Shown here piece by piece: positions 21,759 through 29,916 of a DNA stretch of 64,000 nucleotides. The notes under the pieces were generated by a model that worked only from the letters and a program-made list of their open reading frames with translations, was not told the DNA's origin and did no database searches. Both the position numbers and the translations under genes were made by a program. Origin of the DNA: Mycolicibacterium litorale (lineage in GTDB: Bacteria > Actinomycetota > Actinomycetes > Mycobacteriales > Mycobacteriaceae); the NCBI RefSeq assembly GCF_010731695.1, contig NZ_AP022586.1, positions 2,914,001 to 2,978,000 on the forward strand, read 5' to 3'. Numbering within the stretch: the first letter of the stretch is position 1; each line of letters begins with the position of its first letter.

Positions 21759-22391
21759 TCAGGAAGCGGTGAGCCGCTCGGCCAGTGCCGCCCCGTCGGC
21801 GTCGGGCCCGGCCACCATCCAGCGGCCACACCAGTCCATTGCGGCCAGCGCCGTGTAGACGTCTCCAGTGCGCCGCTGCAGCCCGCCGTCGCGCTCGTAG
21901 GCGTCGCGGGCACGGTCGGCTTCCTGTTCGGCCCGGCGCTCGGCGCGCTCGGCGGCCACCTCCGTGGGCACGTCGAGGAGGATCTGCCAGTCGACGGCAG
22001 GCAGATCCAACCGGTCGTACTCCAGCGTCCGCACCCACTCGACGACCTCGCCGTCGGCGGCCTGGTGCAGGCGCGCGGCGCTGTAGGCGGCGTTGGAGGC
22101 GACGTAGCGGTCGAGGATCACCACGTCGTAGGCCGCGGTGAGGTGCCCGATCTCCTCGCGGGCGTCGGCGCGGTCGAGGGCGAACAGCACCGCCATTGCG
22201 TACACCGATCCGGCGAGGTCGCCGTGACCGCCGTGCAGCGCCTCGGCGGCCAGGTCGGCGGTCACCGACCGGTGGTAGCGCGGGAACGCCAGCGTCGCCA
22301 CCGAGCGGCCGACCCCTTCGAAGGCGGCACGCACACCGTTGGTCAACGTCCGTTTGCCGGCGCCGTCGACACCTTCGATCGCGATCAGCAC
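21759..22391 (-). CDS. tmk: Thymidylate kinase
   Basis: The 210-residue enzyme phosphorylates dTMP to dTDP. The P-loop is EGVDGAGKRTL with the atypical Arg seen in mycobacterial enzymes, the substrate motif is ILDRYVASN, and the LID-like region is Arg-rich (ERAERRAEQEADRAR). Length is close to the 214-residue Rv3247c. The gene lies directly upstream of mtrA and may share its transcript. The next gene upstream is not sahH as in M. tuberculosis but the accessory island that begins with the amidohydrolase. Confidence 0.95.
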   Translation of the reverse strand: MLIAIEGVDGAGKRTLTNGVRAAFEGVGRSVATLAFPRYHRSVTADLAAEALHGGHGDLAGSVYAMAVLFALDRADAREEIGHLTAAYDVVILDRYVASNAAYSAARLHQAADGEVVEWVRTLEYDRLDLPAVDWQILLDVPTEVAAERAERRAEQEADRARDAYERDGGLQRRTGDVYTALAAMDWCGRWMVAGPDADGAALAERLTAS

Positions 22392-22427
22392 CCGCCGAGC
22401 GTAGCGGGGTGCCGGTCGGTCGTGGGG

Positions 22428-23687
22428 TCAGCCGGCGGGGGTCAGCCAGGTCATCGCCGCCACCACCAGCGCCTGGGTGGCGGTGTCGAGGGTCGGCTGG
22501 ATGACCGGTGCGAAGTTCGGCGAGTGGTTGACCGGAATGTCCTGCTCCACCCGCCCGGCTTCGGCGGCTCTGCGGAACGCCGCCGGATCGACACCGCCGA
22601 CACCCCAGTACGTGTACGGCACCCCGAGCGCCGTCGGGATCTCGCTGAAGTCCTCGCTGGCCGCGCCCTGCGGCATCTCCCAGCATTTGTCGCCGAAGAA
22701 CGACGCGAACGCGTCGTGCACGCGCGTCGTGGTCTCGGCGTCGTTGTCGGTCAGCGGGAAGCGGTCGAACAACTCGAACTCCGGGTCCTTCGGCGATCCG
22801 GAGGCCTCGCATTCGGCCGTGACGATCCGGCGGACCGTGTCGAGGATCGTGGTGCGCGTCTGCTCGCTGAATGTGCGGATGTTGAGTTGCAGCACCGCTC
22901 GATCCGGGATGACGTTGCTCTTGCTGCCCGATTGGATGCTGCCGACGGTGAGAACAGCGGGTTCTGACGGAGCGACCTCACGCGAGACGACGGTCTGCAA
23001 CCGCAGCACGATCATCGCGGCCAGCACCACCGGATCGACCGACGACTGTGGCATGGATCCGTGCGAACCGCGGCCGTGCACGGTGATCCGCATGCTGTCC
23101 GCGGCGGCCAGGAACGGACCGGCGTGCGTGCCCACCATGCCAGCGGGAAGCGGCAGGACGTGCTGTCCGAGTGCGACGTCGACCGCGGGCAGCACGTCCG
23201 CCAGGCCGTCGTCGACCATGGCGCGGGCGCCGTCGGCCGTTTCTTCGGCCGGCTGGAACAGGGCGACGGCCGTACCGTGCCATTCGTCGGTGCCCTCGGC
23301 GAGCAGTTGCGCCGCGCCGAGCAGGGCGGTCACGTGGACGTCATGCCCGCAGGCGTGCATGACCGGGACCTCGTGGCCGTCACGATCGGTGCTGTGGACG
23401 GTGCTGGCGTAGTCCAGTCCGGTGGCCTCGGCCACCGGCAGCGCGTCCATGTCGGCGCGCAGCAGCACGGTGGGTCCGGGCCCGTTCGCGAGCACGCCGA
23501 CCACACCGGTGCCGCCGATACCGTCGTGCACCTGGTATCCGAGGCCGCCGAGCCGGTCGGCGATCTTACGGGCCGTGCCGAACTCCTGGTGTGACAGTTC
23601 GGGGTTCCGGTGCAGATCTCGGTAGCAGTCCTGCTGCCAGTCGCGGATCCCGGCCAGGCCGGCCAGGACGGTGTCGGTGGCGCTCAT
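22428..23687 (-). CDS. M20-family amidohydrolase / metallopeptidase (hippurate-hydrolase type)
   Basis: The 419-residue protein has the M20D signatures: LLRADMDALP, the metal-binding HACGHDVHVTALLGAA, the Glu pair in FQPAEETADGARAM, and a C-terminal PQGAASEDFSEIP with the last metal ligand His in NHSPNFAP. Such enzymes hydrolyse N-acyl amino acids or related amides. There is no signal peptide. It lies at the left edge of the accessory island, divergent from the Esx-like operon and 36 bases from tmk on the same strand. Whether it belongs to the toxin island functionally is doubtful. Confidence 0.88.
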   Translation of the reverse strand: MSATDTVLAGLAGIRDWQQDCYRDLHRNPELSHQEFGTARKIADRLGGLGYQVHDGIGGTGVVGVLANGPGPTVLLRADMDALPVAEATGLDYASTVHSTDRDGHEVPVMHACGHDVHVTALLGAAQLLAEGTDEWHGTAVALFQPAEETADGARAMVDDGLADVLPAVDVALGQHVLPLPAGMVGTHAGPFLAAADSMRITVHGRGSHGSMPQSSVDPVVLAAMIVLRLQTVVSREVAPSEPAVLTVGSIQSGSKSNVIPDRAVLQLNIRTFSEQTRTTILDTVRRIVTAECEASGSPKDPEFELFDRFPLTDNDAETTTRVHDAFASFFGDKCWEMPQGAASEDFSEIPTALGVPYTYWGVGGVDPAAFRRAAEAGRVEQDIPVNHSPNFAPVIQPTLDTATQALVVAAMTWLTPAG

Positions 23688-23969
23688 GTGTGCCCTCCTC
23701 CGCAGTCGCAGACACGACTGCCTCCCGGAGTACCTCGTGCGCTACGGCGGAAACACCCACGGCGCCGCGTTGGACGCGACTCGATGCCGGTCGGTTCCGT
23801 CGGGCGCACAACTGGTGCATCCGACCTCCCCCAACCGCCGATAAGCTCCTAATCGCCGGCCGGGGAGTTTGCTGTTGGTTGATGGAGCCCCAACCGGCGT
23901 CAGCGCACCATGCACGTTTCATCGATTTCGACGTCGAAGCCGACCGCCTAGGTTCTGGAGGTTCGCCGA

Positions 23970-24716
23970 ATGGGGCAATCAGTGGAAGTTGTCGTCTCCG
24001 AGCTGGACTCGGCGGCGGCGCGGCTGGCAGACGCCGGACAGCGCCTCCAGGACGGCCTCTCCGGCGTGGATCTGGAAGTCGGGCAGCTACTCGGGTCCGG
24101 ATGGAAGGGCGGGGCGGCGTCGGCCTTCGGCACGGAATGGGACAAGTGGCATTCCGGGGCGGGCCAGGTGGTGCGCGGTTTGCAGACGATGTCGCAGTGG
24201 TTGACGGTCGCGGCCAAGGAGTACGCGAAGACCGACGAGCAGGCTGCCGGGGCGGTCGACTCGGCGATGCAGCAATCGGGCGGTCCAGGTGCGTCCACGG
24301 GCGGGGGCAGCACGGGTGGAGGCCCCGCCGGCGGGCACGCCACATGGCAGACCGCCGGCGGGACCGCGCGCGGCCAGGGCGGTGGTGCCGACTTGGCTCA
24401 GCAGATGAACCTGTCGGGGCCGGCCACCTCGCCGGCAGCGCAGTTCGGTCAATTCGTCCCGACGGCCGCGCAAGCCGTACAGGGGGCCGCGGGACAGTCC
24501 GCCCAGGCGGCGGGCGGGCTGGCACAGCAGGCCGCCGCGCTGGCGCAGCAGATCGTCGAGCTGGCACAGCAAGCCGGTGACGACGAGAAAGACTCGGAAG
24601 ACGCACCGCTCGGCGATTCGGCGGAGCCAGGGAACGTCACCGGGTCCCCCGTGCCCCTCGACTCGCTCGAGCCGGCCGTCGAGGCCGTGCCTGTTGTGGG
24701 AGACCAGCTGCGATGA
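23970..24716 (+). CDS. EsxF-like WXG100-family protein with long C-terminal extension
   Basis: The N-terminal 100 residues form a WXG100 helical hairpin: SELDSAAARLADAGQ, the turn GSGWKGGAASAF with W45-x-G47, and the second helix with WDKWHSGAGQVVRGL. This region resembles mycobacterial EsxF (Rv3905c), especially the WHxGAGxVxxGL pattern. The remaining 150 residues are Gly-, Ala- and Gln-rich with repeated LAQQAAALAQQ, an extension absent from the 103-residue EsxF. WXG100 proteins are secreted as dimers by ESX/type VII systems. A GGAGG ribosome site precedes the ATG. The stop overlaps the next gene by ATGA, matching the EsxF-EsxE-CpnT order. Confidence 0.85.
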   Translation: MGQSVEVVVSELDSAAARLADAGQRLQDGLSGVDLEVGQLLGSGWKGGAASAFGTEWDKWHSGAGQVVRGLQTMSQWLTVAAKEYAKTDEQAAGAVDSAMQQSGGPGASTGGGSTGGGPAGGHATWQTAGGTARGQGGGADLAQQMNLSGPATSPAAQFGQFVPTAAQAVQGAAGQSAQAAGGLAQQAAALAQQIVELAQQAGDDEKDSEDAPLGDSAEPGNVTGSPVPLDSLEPAVEAVPVVGDQLR

Positions 24717-25000
24717 CCCAGTTGGTGGTGAGCTTCTCGCAACTGCAGTCGGCCATCGACCACATGCGCGAGTTCGAGCGTGACGTCGCGGAGGTCCTGG
24801 AGGACGTCGACCAGACCATGGTGGCCCTGCGCGCGACGTGGCACGGCGAGGCTTCGGACGCCCAGGCGCGGTCGCAGCAGCAGTGGGAGGACGGCGCCGA
24901 ACAGATGAAAGAGGCGCTGTCGCAACTGCAGAAGATCGCCGAGATGGCGCGCAGGAACTACGCCGATGCGGTGGAGAAGAACGGGCGGATGTGGGCGTAG
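24713..25000 (+). CDS. EsxE-like WXG100 protein
   Basis: This 95-residue protein is a standard-size WXG100 protein with the turn ATWHGEASDAQ (W43-x-G45) between two amphipathic helices. It resembles M. tuberculosis EsxE (Rv3904c): the turn, the following QxxWxxGxxxMxxAL pattern and the C-terminal MW ending agree. In the M. tuberculosis system EsxE and EsxF form a heterodimer that is needed for CpnT export and surface display. Here it overlaps the EsxF-like gene by ATGA and the toxin gene by ten bases, so all three are translationally coupled. Confidence 0.88.
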   Translation: MTQLVVSFSQLQSAIDHMREFERDVAEVLEDVDQTMVALRATWHGEASDAQARSQQQWEDGAEQMKEALSQLQKIAEMARRNYADAVEKNGRMWA

Positions 25001-28000
25001 CAGCCTCCGGCCTGCTGATCGAGGTCGATCCGGACGCGCTGATCGCTGCGGGCAAGCAGATGGGCTCGCTCGGCACGCAGTTGGGCATGCTGTCGGATGC
25101 GTTGGGCCAGCTGGTGTCCGGCGGCATCGCCTCGGGCACCGATCCGGCCGGGTTGAACTTCGGGTTGAAATACGGCGACCAGGCGCAGGAGTTCGCCGAT
25201 GGGCTGGCCGACGGGGCGAATTCGTTCAAATCCGTGGGCTACATGATCGAGGCGACCGGCTACAACTACAAGAACGCCGACGCGGTGTCGACCGTCGGCG
25301 GATCGGGGCCGACGGGAGGGCTGGGCGCTGAGCCGAGTCCGACCGCGGCCGGGGACGCGGCGACGGGCCCGAACGGGGTCATGATTCCCCCACCGAGCAA
25401 ATGGCATCTCGTCGTGCCGTTTCTGAACGTGATCCCCGGCGGCATGTTCGCGGGCGCCGCGCTGACGTGGCCGACCGGCAATTCCGCGATGATGCGGCTG
25501 ACCGCCACGCAGTGGCACAACCTCGCCACCGGATTGTCGGTGTTCGAGCAGGAGATGGCGACAGTGAAAAGCACTGTGGCCGCGCAGAACATCCCCGAAG
25601 GCGAGAAGATCGGGGAAGTTCTCACCAAGCTGGGACAGTTCACGACGGGACTCGCGGATTCGGCGTCGACACTCGGAACGTCGATCGACGATTTCGCCGC
25701 CGGCGTGCAGGAGACCCAGGACGCCATCCGCCGCCTGCTCGACCGCATCTCCCTGGACGGCCTGTGGGACACGGTGAAGGGCATCTTCACCGGCGAGGCC
25801 GACGACATCCTGCGCGAGGTCGCCCGCGATATCGGCACCGTGCTGGAGAACTTCCAGGACCAGGTCAAAGGAGTCGTCGGACTACTCGAGGAACTCGCCG
25901 CAGCCCTCGGCGACGCGGTGACGAGCATTCAGCAATGGGTGCGCCCCAAGCTGGAGACGCTGCTCGGCGACGAGGTGGGTGGCGCTCTCGCCGACGCGTT
26001 CACGCTGTACACCGACTTCCAGGTCGGGCTGACGACGGGGTTGATCAACACCGTGGCGGGCACCGTGTCGATGGCCGACCCCGACACCTGGAAGGGGATG
26101 GCGGAGGTCGCGATGTCGGTGGCGCAGGACCCGTCGAAGCTGCCCGGCGTCCTGGCCGACATGGGTGCGGAGTTCATCGCGTTGGACAAGTGGTCCGGCG
26201 ACCACCCGGGCCGGGCTGCCGGTGAGGCCGCGTTCAACATCGGCTCCCTGTTCGTCCCCGGGGGGGCGCTGTCGAAGACGGGCACCGTGGCCAAGGGGCT
26301 GCGGGCCACCCGCGGACTGCTGGAAGACGGGCGGATACCGGGGCTGCGCGGCCTCGGCTCGGGAAGCGGCACACCGAACCTCGACAATGTTCCCGACCTC
26401 GAGGGAGTGGGGTCGAGGGTTCCGGATATCCCGGAGGTCCGCCCGCCGGCGATCCCGGAGTCCCTGATCAACCCGACGGCACCCGGCGGCGTCGACGCCC
26501 CGTCCAGCCCGCGCGGCTTGGAAGGTCCGGCGGGCCCGCCGAACCCGCCGGGGCCGGCCGCCGCCCCGGGCGGTGGCGAGAGTCGCGGCGTCGGCGGCGG
26601 AGGCGACGGTCCGCCACCTGGTCCCCCTGGAACCGCCAGCGGCCCACCGGATTCCGGCCCGGTGCGAACGGACGGACCGTCACCGCAGCCGCCGTCACCG
26701 GCATCGCCGGGGCCGAGCCAGCCTGTTGACGCGCCGAGCCAGGTACCGACCGCCGGCGATTCTGCGCCGCCTGCCACCAATCACGCACCAGAGTCGTCGA
26801 GTCCCTCGACGTCCCCCGACGCCGGCCGGCCGGCGTCGGAGCCCAGCCACTCGCCCACGACCCAGGAACCCCCGAGGTCCGAGACGGCGCCGTCCCACAA
26901 CGGCCCGATCCACCCGGATGCCGGCACGTCCCCGTCGCCAGACCAGCACGCCGGCGGCTACCCGCCGAGCGAAACACATTCGAACGCAGTCGAACCCAAC
27001 GGACAATCGGCCGACCGTACGCACACACCGGTGGATCAGCCCGCTGCTCCCCCGCCCGCGGCGGAGCATCATGCCGGACACGATCGCACTACCGCCGCGG
27101 CCAATTCGCCTGACCAACACGCACATACGCCGAGCGAGGGGCGTCAGGACTCGGCCGCCGCGACGCCGCCGGTCGGGATGGCCGGCATCGGGCCGATGGC
27201 CTCGCACGCTCCGGGGACGACCCACAGCGCGAGCCCGACGCCCACACCGGATGCGCGGACCCCCGAGGCGCGGACACCGGATTCGCGGACATCGGATGCG
27301 CGGACGCCGCACGCGGGGTCGACTGAAGTTCCACGCACACAACAGCCGTCGGCAACTGGCCCGGCGCCGGGTCATACGCCCACGGCACCGGTGAATCCGG
27401 CGAAAGAGCCTCCGTCGAGCTCCGCGAATCAGCAATCTCCCACAGGATTGGACACGCCCAGCGCCCGGGGCGCGGAGGCCTCACCTCCTCCCGCGGAACG
27501 CCCGGCAGACCACAGACAACCCGATCTGCCGAACAACCCCCCACACACCGGATTACACGACCCGCCGGCCAACCACGGCATCCCCGGCGAGCGACTGCCC
27601 GATCTTAGCGACATCAACAGGGAATACCGCCTGCCGGACGGATCGGTCGACCCGGACCGGTTCGACGACTGGGCGAGCGCTGTCGCCGATGCGTATCCCA
27701 GGATCACCCAGGACGGCGTCGCCGGTGTGTACGACTACACGACTGAGAACTACCAAGGCATGAACCCTTATCTCCGGGATATCGATCCGCTGTCACCACA
27801 ACAGCAGTCGGCCCTCGGGGCAGATTCGATCGAATCGATGACCGATGCTCAGCGCGCATCGTGGGAAGAGAGGATCTCAGACACTGACGATGGGCTGGCG
27901 GCGCTGCCACCGTACAGAGCCGACGCAGCCGACTCGGTGTCGTCCACCTGGCGAGGGCTGCATGCCTCTGACGAGTTACTTGCGCAATTGGAGATGGGCG

Positions 28001-28260
28001 ACATCTTCACCGATGCTGCGTACTTCAGTACCTCGCTCGACTCGAACGTCGCCCGACACTTCGCGGTCAGCGCGGCCCCAGACAAGACTCCCACGTTGCT
28101 GCGTGTGGAGGGCCACAATGGAGTGGATGTGTCACAGCTCTCCCGCTATACCGACGAAGCCGAGATTCTGTTTCCGCGTGGTTCGCAGTTCGAAGTGGTA
28201 TCCCGCACTCTCGGAGCCGACGGCGTCGTAGAGATCACCCTGAAGCAGGTCCAACCATGA
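24991..28260 (+). CDS. CpnT-like polymorphic toxin with C-terminal ADP-ribosyltransferase domain
   Basis: The 1089-residue protein begins at GTG 24991. Residues 1-460 resemble the CpnT N-terminal channel region: a helical WXG-like start, a KWHLVVPFLNVIPGG stretch, long helices, and a HPGRAAGEAAFNIGSLFVPGGALSK motif that matches a CpnT segment. Residues 463-865 are a Pro/Ser/Thr-rich linker with a short repeat. The tip (880-1089) is not TNT; it has the R-S-E ART signature: Arg988 in TWRGLH, S1013-T-S1015 in YFSTSLD, and Glu1056-A-Glu1058 in DEAEILFPRGSQF. ExE with two Glu suggests Arg-type mono-ADP-ribosylation of a protein. It should be exported by an ESX system. The function is inferred from motifs. 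Confidence 0.87.
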   Translation: MGVAASGLLIEVDPDALIAAGKQMGSLGTQLGMLSDALGQLVSGGIASGTDPAGLNFGLKYGDQAQEFADGLADGANSFKSVGYMIEATGYNYKNADAVSTVGGSGPTGGLGAEPSPTAAGDAATGPNGVMIPPPSKWHLVVPFLNVIPGGMFAGAALTWPTGNSAMMRLTATQWHNLATGLSVFEQEMATVKSTVAAQNIPEGEKIGEVLTKLGQFTTGLADSASTLGTSIDDFAAGVQETQDAIRRLLDRISLDGLWDTVKGIFTGEADDILREVARDIGTVLENFQDQVKGVVGLLEELAAALGDAVTSIQQWVRPKLETLLGDEVGGALADAFTLYTDFQVGLTTGLINTVAGTVSMADPDTWKGMAEVAMSVAQDPSKLPGVLADMGAEFIALDKWSGDHPGRAAGEAAFNIGSLFVPGGALSKTGTVAKGLRATRGLLEDGRIPGLRGLGSGSGTPNLDNVPDLEGVGSRVPDIPEVRPPAIPESLINPTAPGGVDAPSSPRGLEGPAGPPNPPGPAAAPGGGESRGVGGGGDGPPPGPPGTASGPPDSGPVRTDGPSPQPPSPASPGPSQPVDAPSQVPTAGDSAPPATNHAPESSSPSTSPDAGRPASEPSHSPTTQEPPRSETAPSHNGPIHPDAGTSPSPDQHAGGYPPSETHSNAVEPNGQSADRTHTPVDQPAAPPPAAEHHAGHDRTTAAANSPDQHAHTPSEGRQDSAAATPPVGMAGIGPMASHAPGTTHSASPTPTPDARTPEARTPDSRTSDARTPHAGSTEVPRTQQPSATGPAPGHTPTAPVNPAKEPPSSSANQQSPTGLDTPSARGAEASPPPAERPADHRQPDLPNNPPHTGLHDPPANHGIPGERLPDLSDINREYRLPDGSVDPDRFDDWASAVADAYPRITQDGVAGVYDYTTENYQGMNPYLRDIDPLSPQQQSALGADSIESMTDAQRASWEERISDTDDGLAALPPYRADAADSVSSTWRGLHASDELLAQLEMGDIFTDAAYFSTSLDSNVARHFAVSAAPDKTPTLLRVEGHNGVDVSQLSRYTDEAEILFPRGSQFEVVSRTLGADGVVEITLKQVQP
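27244..27318 (+). repeat. 15-bp tandem repeat in the toxin linker
   Basis: Five adjacent 15-bp units begin at 27244, 27259, 27274, 27289 and 27304. They encode the pentapeptides TPDAR, TPEAR, TPDSR, TSDAR and TPHAG. The repeat lies in the low-complexity linker between the CpnT-like part and the ART domain and can change in number by slippage without a frameshift. Confidence 0.85.
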
Positions 28261-28832
28261 GTCCGCAGCCATTCACCCCAGCTGACATCACCGATGCGCT
28301 TGTCTCGCGAAGACGGAAAGGCCATGGCCTTTCGGTCCCGTATGCGCGCAAGTGGGAAGTCGGCGGATGCCAGGCGGTTCACTCGCTGCACGACTACCCG
28401 TACAACGGAATCGACGTGTTGAGTGAAGGCCTTGTGAGGCTCGGTCGACCGTTGTTCCCCACCGAGTACGGGGTGGCCGTGGGAGAAGGCACAACGGCAC
28501 TGTGGGTCGCCATCAACCGGAGCACACGAGGCGAAGGCCCCCCTGACGCCTACTTGCTGGGGCGGCACAACGAAGAGACCGCTCAATACACGGGGAACAC
28601 CCCCGAGGTGGTGATCAAGCTCCTCGAACAGACGGCGCAACCCGTGGTCGCGATGCCGATGGCGGAAGAATTGCAAGTAGGGTTTCCCGGTCTCCCCGAC
28701 CGCGGGGTGACCTATGTTGGAAGTTGGCAATGGGACGTGCACGGTGAGGCACGCGGTGACGAGTTCGTCCTACGCGCCGCCGTGGCGACGTTGGCCGCCA
28801 TAGAGTCCAAGAGAGCAACAGATGCCCACTGA
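28257..28832 (+). CDS. Unrecognised protein, candidate immunity factor for the ART toxin
   Basis: The 191-residue soluble protein has no family motif that I recognise and no signal peptide or membrane segment. It is mildly acidic and contains VAVGEGTTALWVAI and DAYLLGRHNEET. Its ATG overlaps the toxin stop (ATGA), the position held by the antitoxin IFT (Rv3902c, 176 residues) downstream of CpnT in M. tuberculosis. Position, size and cytoplasmic nature make it the best candidate for neutralising the ADP-ribosyltransferase, but this is inference. It overlaps the next gene by 11 bases, so toxin, this gene and the ART-like gene are coupled. Confidence 0.8.
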   Translation: MSPQPFTPADITDALVSRRRKGHGLSVPYARKWEVGGCQAVHSLHDYPYNGIDVLSEGLVRLGRPLFPTEYGVAVGEGTTALWVAINRSTRGEGPPDAYLLGRHNEETAQYTGNTPEVVIKLLEQTAQPVVAMPMAEELQVGFPGLPDRGVTYVGSWQWDVHGEARGDEFVLRAAVATLAAIESKRATDAH

Positions 28833-29289
28833 TCCAGTAAGCGCGCTATCCCAGCTTCCCGCGACCGCTGCGATCACATACAGAGGCATGTCGGGACCTC
28901 CCCCGAATGCGGCGTTCACTTTGGGCGACATCCTTCCCACGTCAGCCGATCCACGAGTGGCCAGCGAGAATTTCACCTCGGAACGTGTCGCGGCCATCGT
29001 GACCATGACCGGCCGTTCCATCGCGCCGATGTCGCGGCACCCCGAGGAGTTGGAGATTGCGATTCTTCCGGGAACGCTGCTGCTGCCGGCTGGGGCGATC
29101 GCTGTTCCCGGCCTCACCAACCCCGTCGTTCTCCTGACTGAGAAGGGTTGGGCGCCTGAACTCCCAGAGTCGAGAGCCGAACTGGAGCGGACAGTCATCG
29201 AGCACGTCACCCATGCTATGGCCCAGCCCGCGGTACCCATATTCTCTCCCGGAAGGTTCACGCCACCGCGGCGCTCAGCCGGTCAATGA
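28822..29289 (+). CDS. Small stand-alone ADP-ribosyltransferase-fold protein
   Basis: This 155-residue protein appears to be a compact ART domain without a secretion module. It has Arg21 in AITYRGM, Ser41 in PTSADPRVASENF at the place of the STS motif (TSA here), and E76-L-E78 in HPEELEIAILPGT, followed by the LPxGTLLLP strand normally found after ExE. Spacing of the three elements (R21, S41, E76) resembles the tip of the adjacent toxin (R988, S1013, E1056). There is no signal peptide. It could be a second effector carried by the Esx pair, an enzyme acting inside the cell, or a decoy; sequence alone does not decide. Confidence 0.72.
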   Translation: MPTDPVSALSQLPATAAITYRGMSGPPPNAAFTLGDILPTSADPRVASENFTSERVAAIVTMTGRSIAPMSRHPEELEIAILPGTLLLPAGAIAVPGLTNPVVLLTEKGWAPELPESRAELERTVIEHVTHAMAQPAVPIFSPGRFTPPRRSAGQ

Positions 29290-29303
29290 ACCCCGGTCCA
29301 GTC

Positions 29304-29706
29304 CCACCTCACCACAGCCGCTCGCCGGTCACCGCTCCGACGATCACGACCACAGGCAGAGGCAGCACCAGCACAGACGCCGCCACTGCGGGCACCGTCA
29401 TCGCGCCGATCGCGGCGGTCAACGCACCCAGCACCACTGCCGCGACCAGCTGCAGTATCCGTACCGCGAGCATCTGCCGTTGTCGCGCAACCGATTTGAG
29501 CTGCCTGCCCGGCATATCGCGCATCACGCGCGCGTACATCACGACCAGCGCCAGTGCACCGACACCCGCCACAATGCGCAGGATCACGGTGGGGTGGCCG
29601 TCCTCGCCCAGCGTGTACGTCAGGATCACCGCGAACCCCACGATCAACACCACCCACGCCGACCGGCGCAGCACACCACCGACAATGACACCGAGGTTCT
29701 GGCGCA
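29304..29706. repeat. Direct repeat copy A (403 bp)
   Basis: This segment matches 32332-32734 base for base without any insertion or deletion; a hand count gives 18 mismatches, about 95.5% identity. It consists of the last third of the TPR membrane-protein gene. The two copies flank the displaced immunity/toxin cassette in the same orientation. Confidence 0.93.
29309..29706 (-). pseudogene. Truncated 3' copy of the TPR membrane-protein gene
   Basis: The frame encodes only the C-terminal membrane domain (from RQNLGVIVGGVLRRSAW to the end TGERLW) of the protein encoded intact at 32337-33374. The TPR part and the start are missing; the reading frame enters unrelated sequence upstream of 29706. 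It ends convergently on the ART-like gene, as the intact copy probably ended on the older cassette. It is most likely not functional and marks a recombination junction. Confidence 0.85.
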
Positions 29707-29916
29707 GGCAACTATGGTGGACATACAGTTCCGACGGCCGAGCTGTCATCGAAGGTTCACATGCGACCGTGGTGGTCTACCCGGAGAATGCGGCTGAACC
29801 TGCTTGGTGGCACCCGCAGATGCGGACCATGTCTGACCATCCACCGGCCGCGATGATCGACCGGAGTGCGTCGCTGTGGGCGACGCCAGTTTCCCCCAGT
29901 GAAGGAGTACGCGGAA
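29707..29916. other. Junction sequence without a convincing gene
   Basis: Between the repeat and the Imm35-like gene no frame shows a recognisable product. The only clear signal is the GAAGGAG ribosome site at 29901-29907 that serves the next gene. It may hold a remnant of an older toxin end. Confidence 0.4.

Noticed and set aside
27244..27318. CRISPR-like repeat
   Set aside because: The 15-bp units are adjacent without spacers and lie in frame in a protein linker.
26573..27435. Arg-rich open frames on both strands over the toxin linker
   Set aside because: They arise from the Pro/Ser/Thr-rich codon pattern of the true frame.
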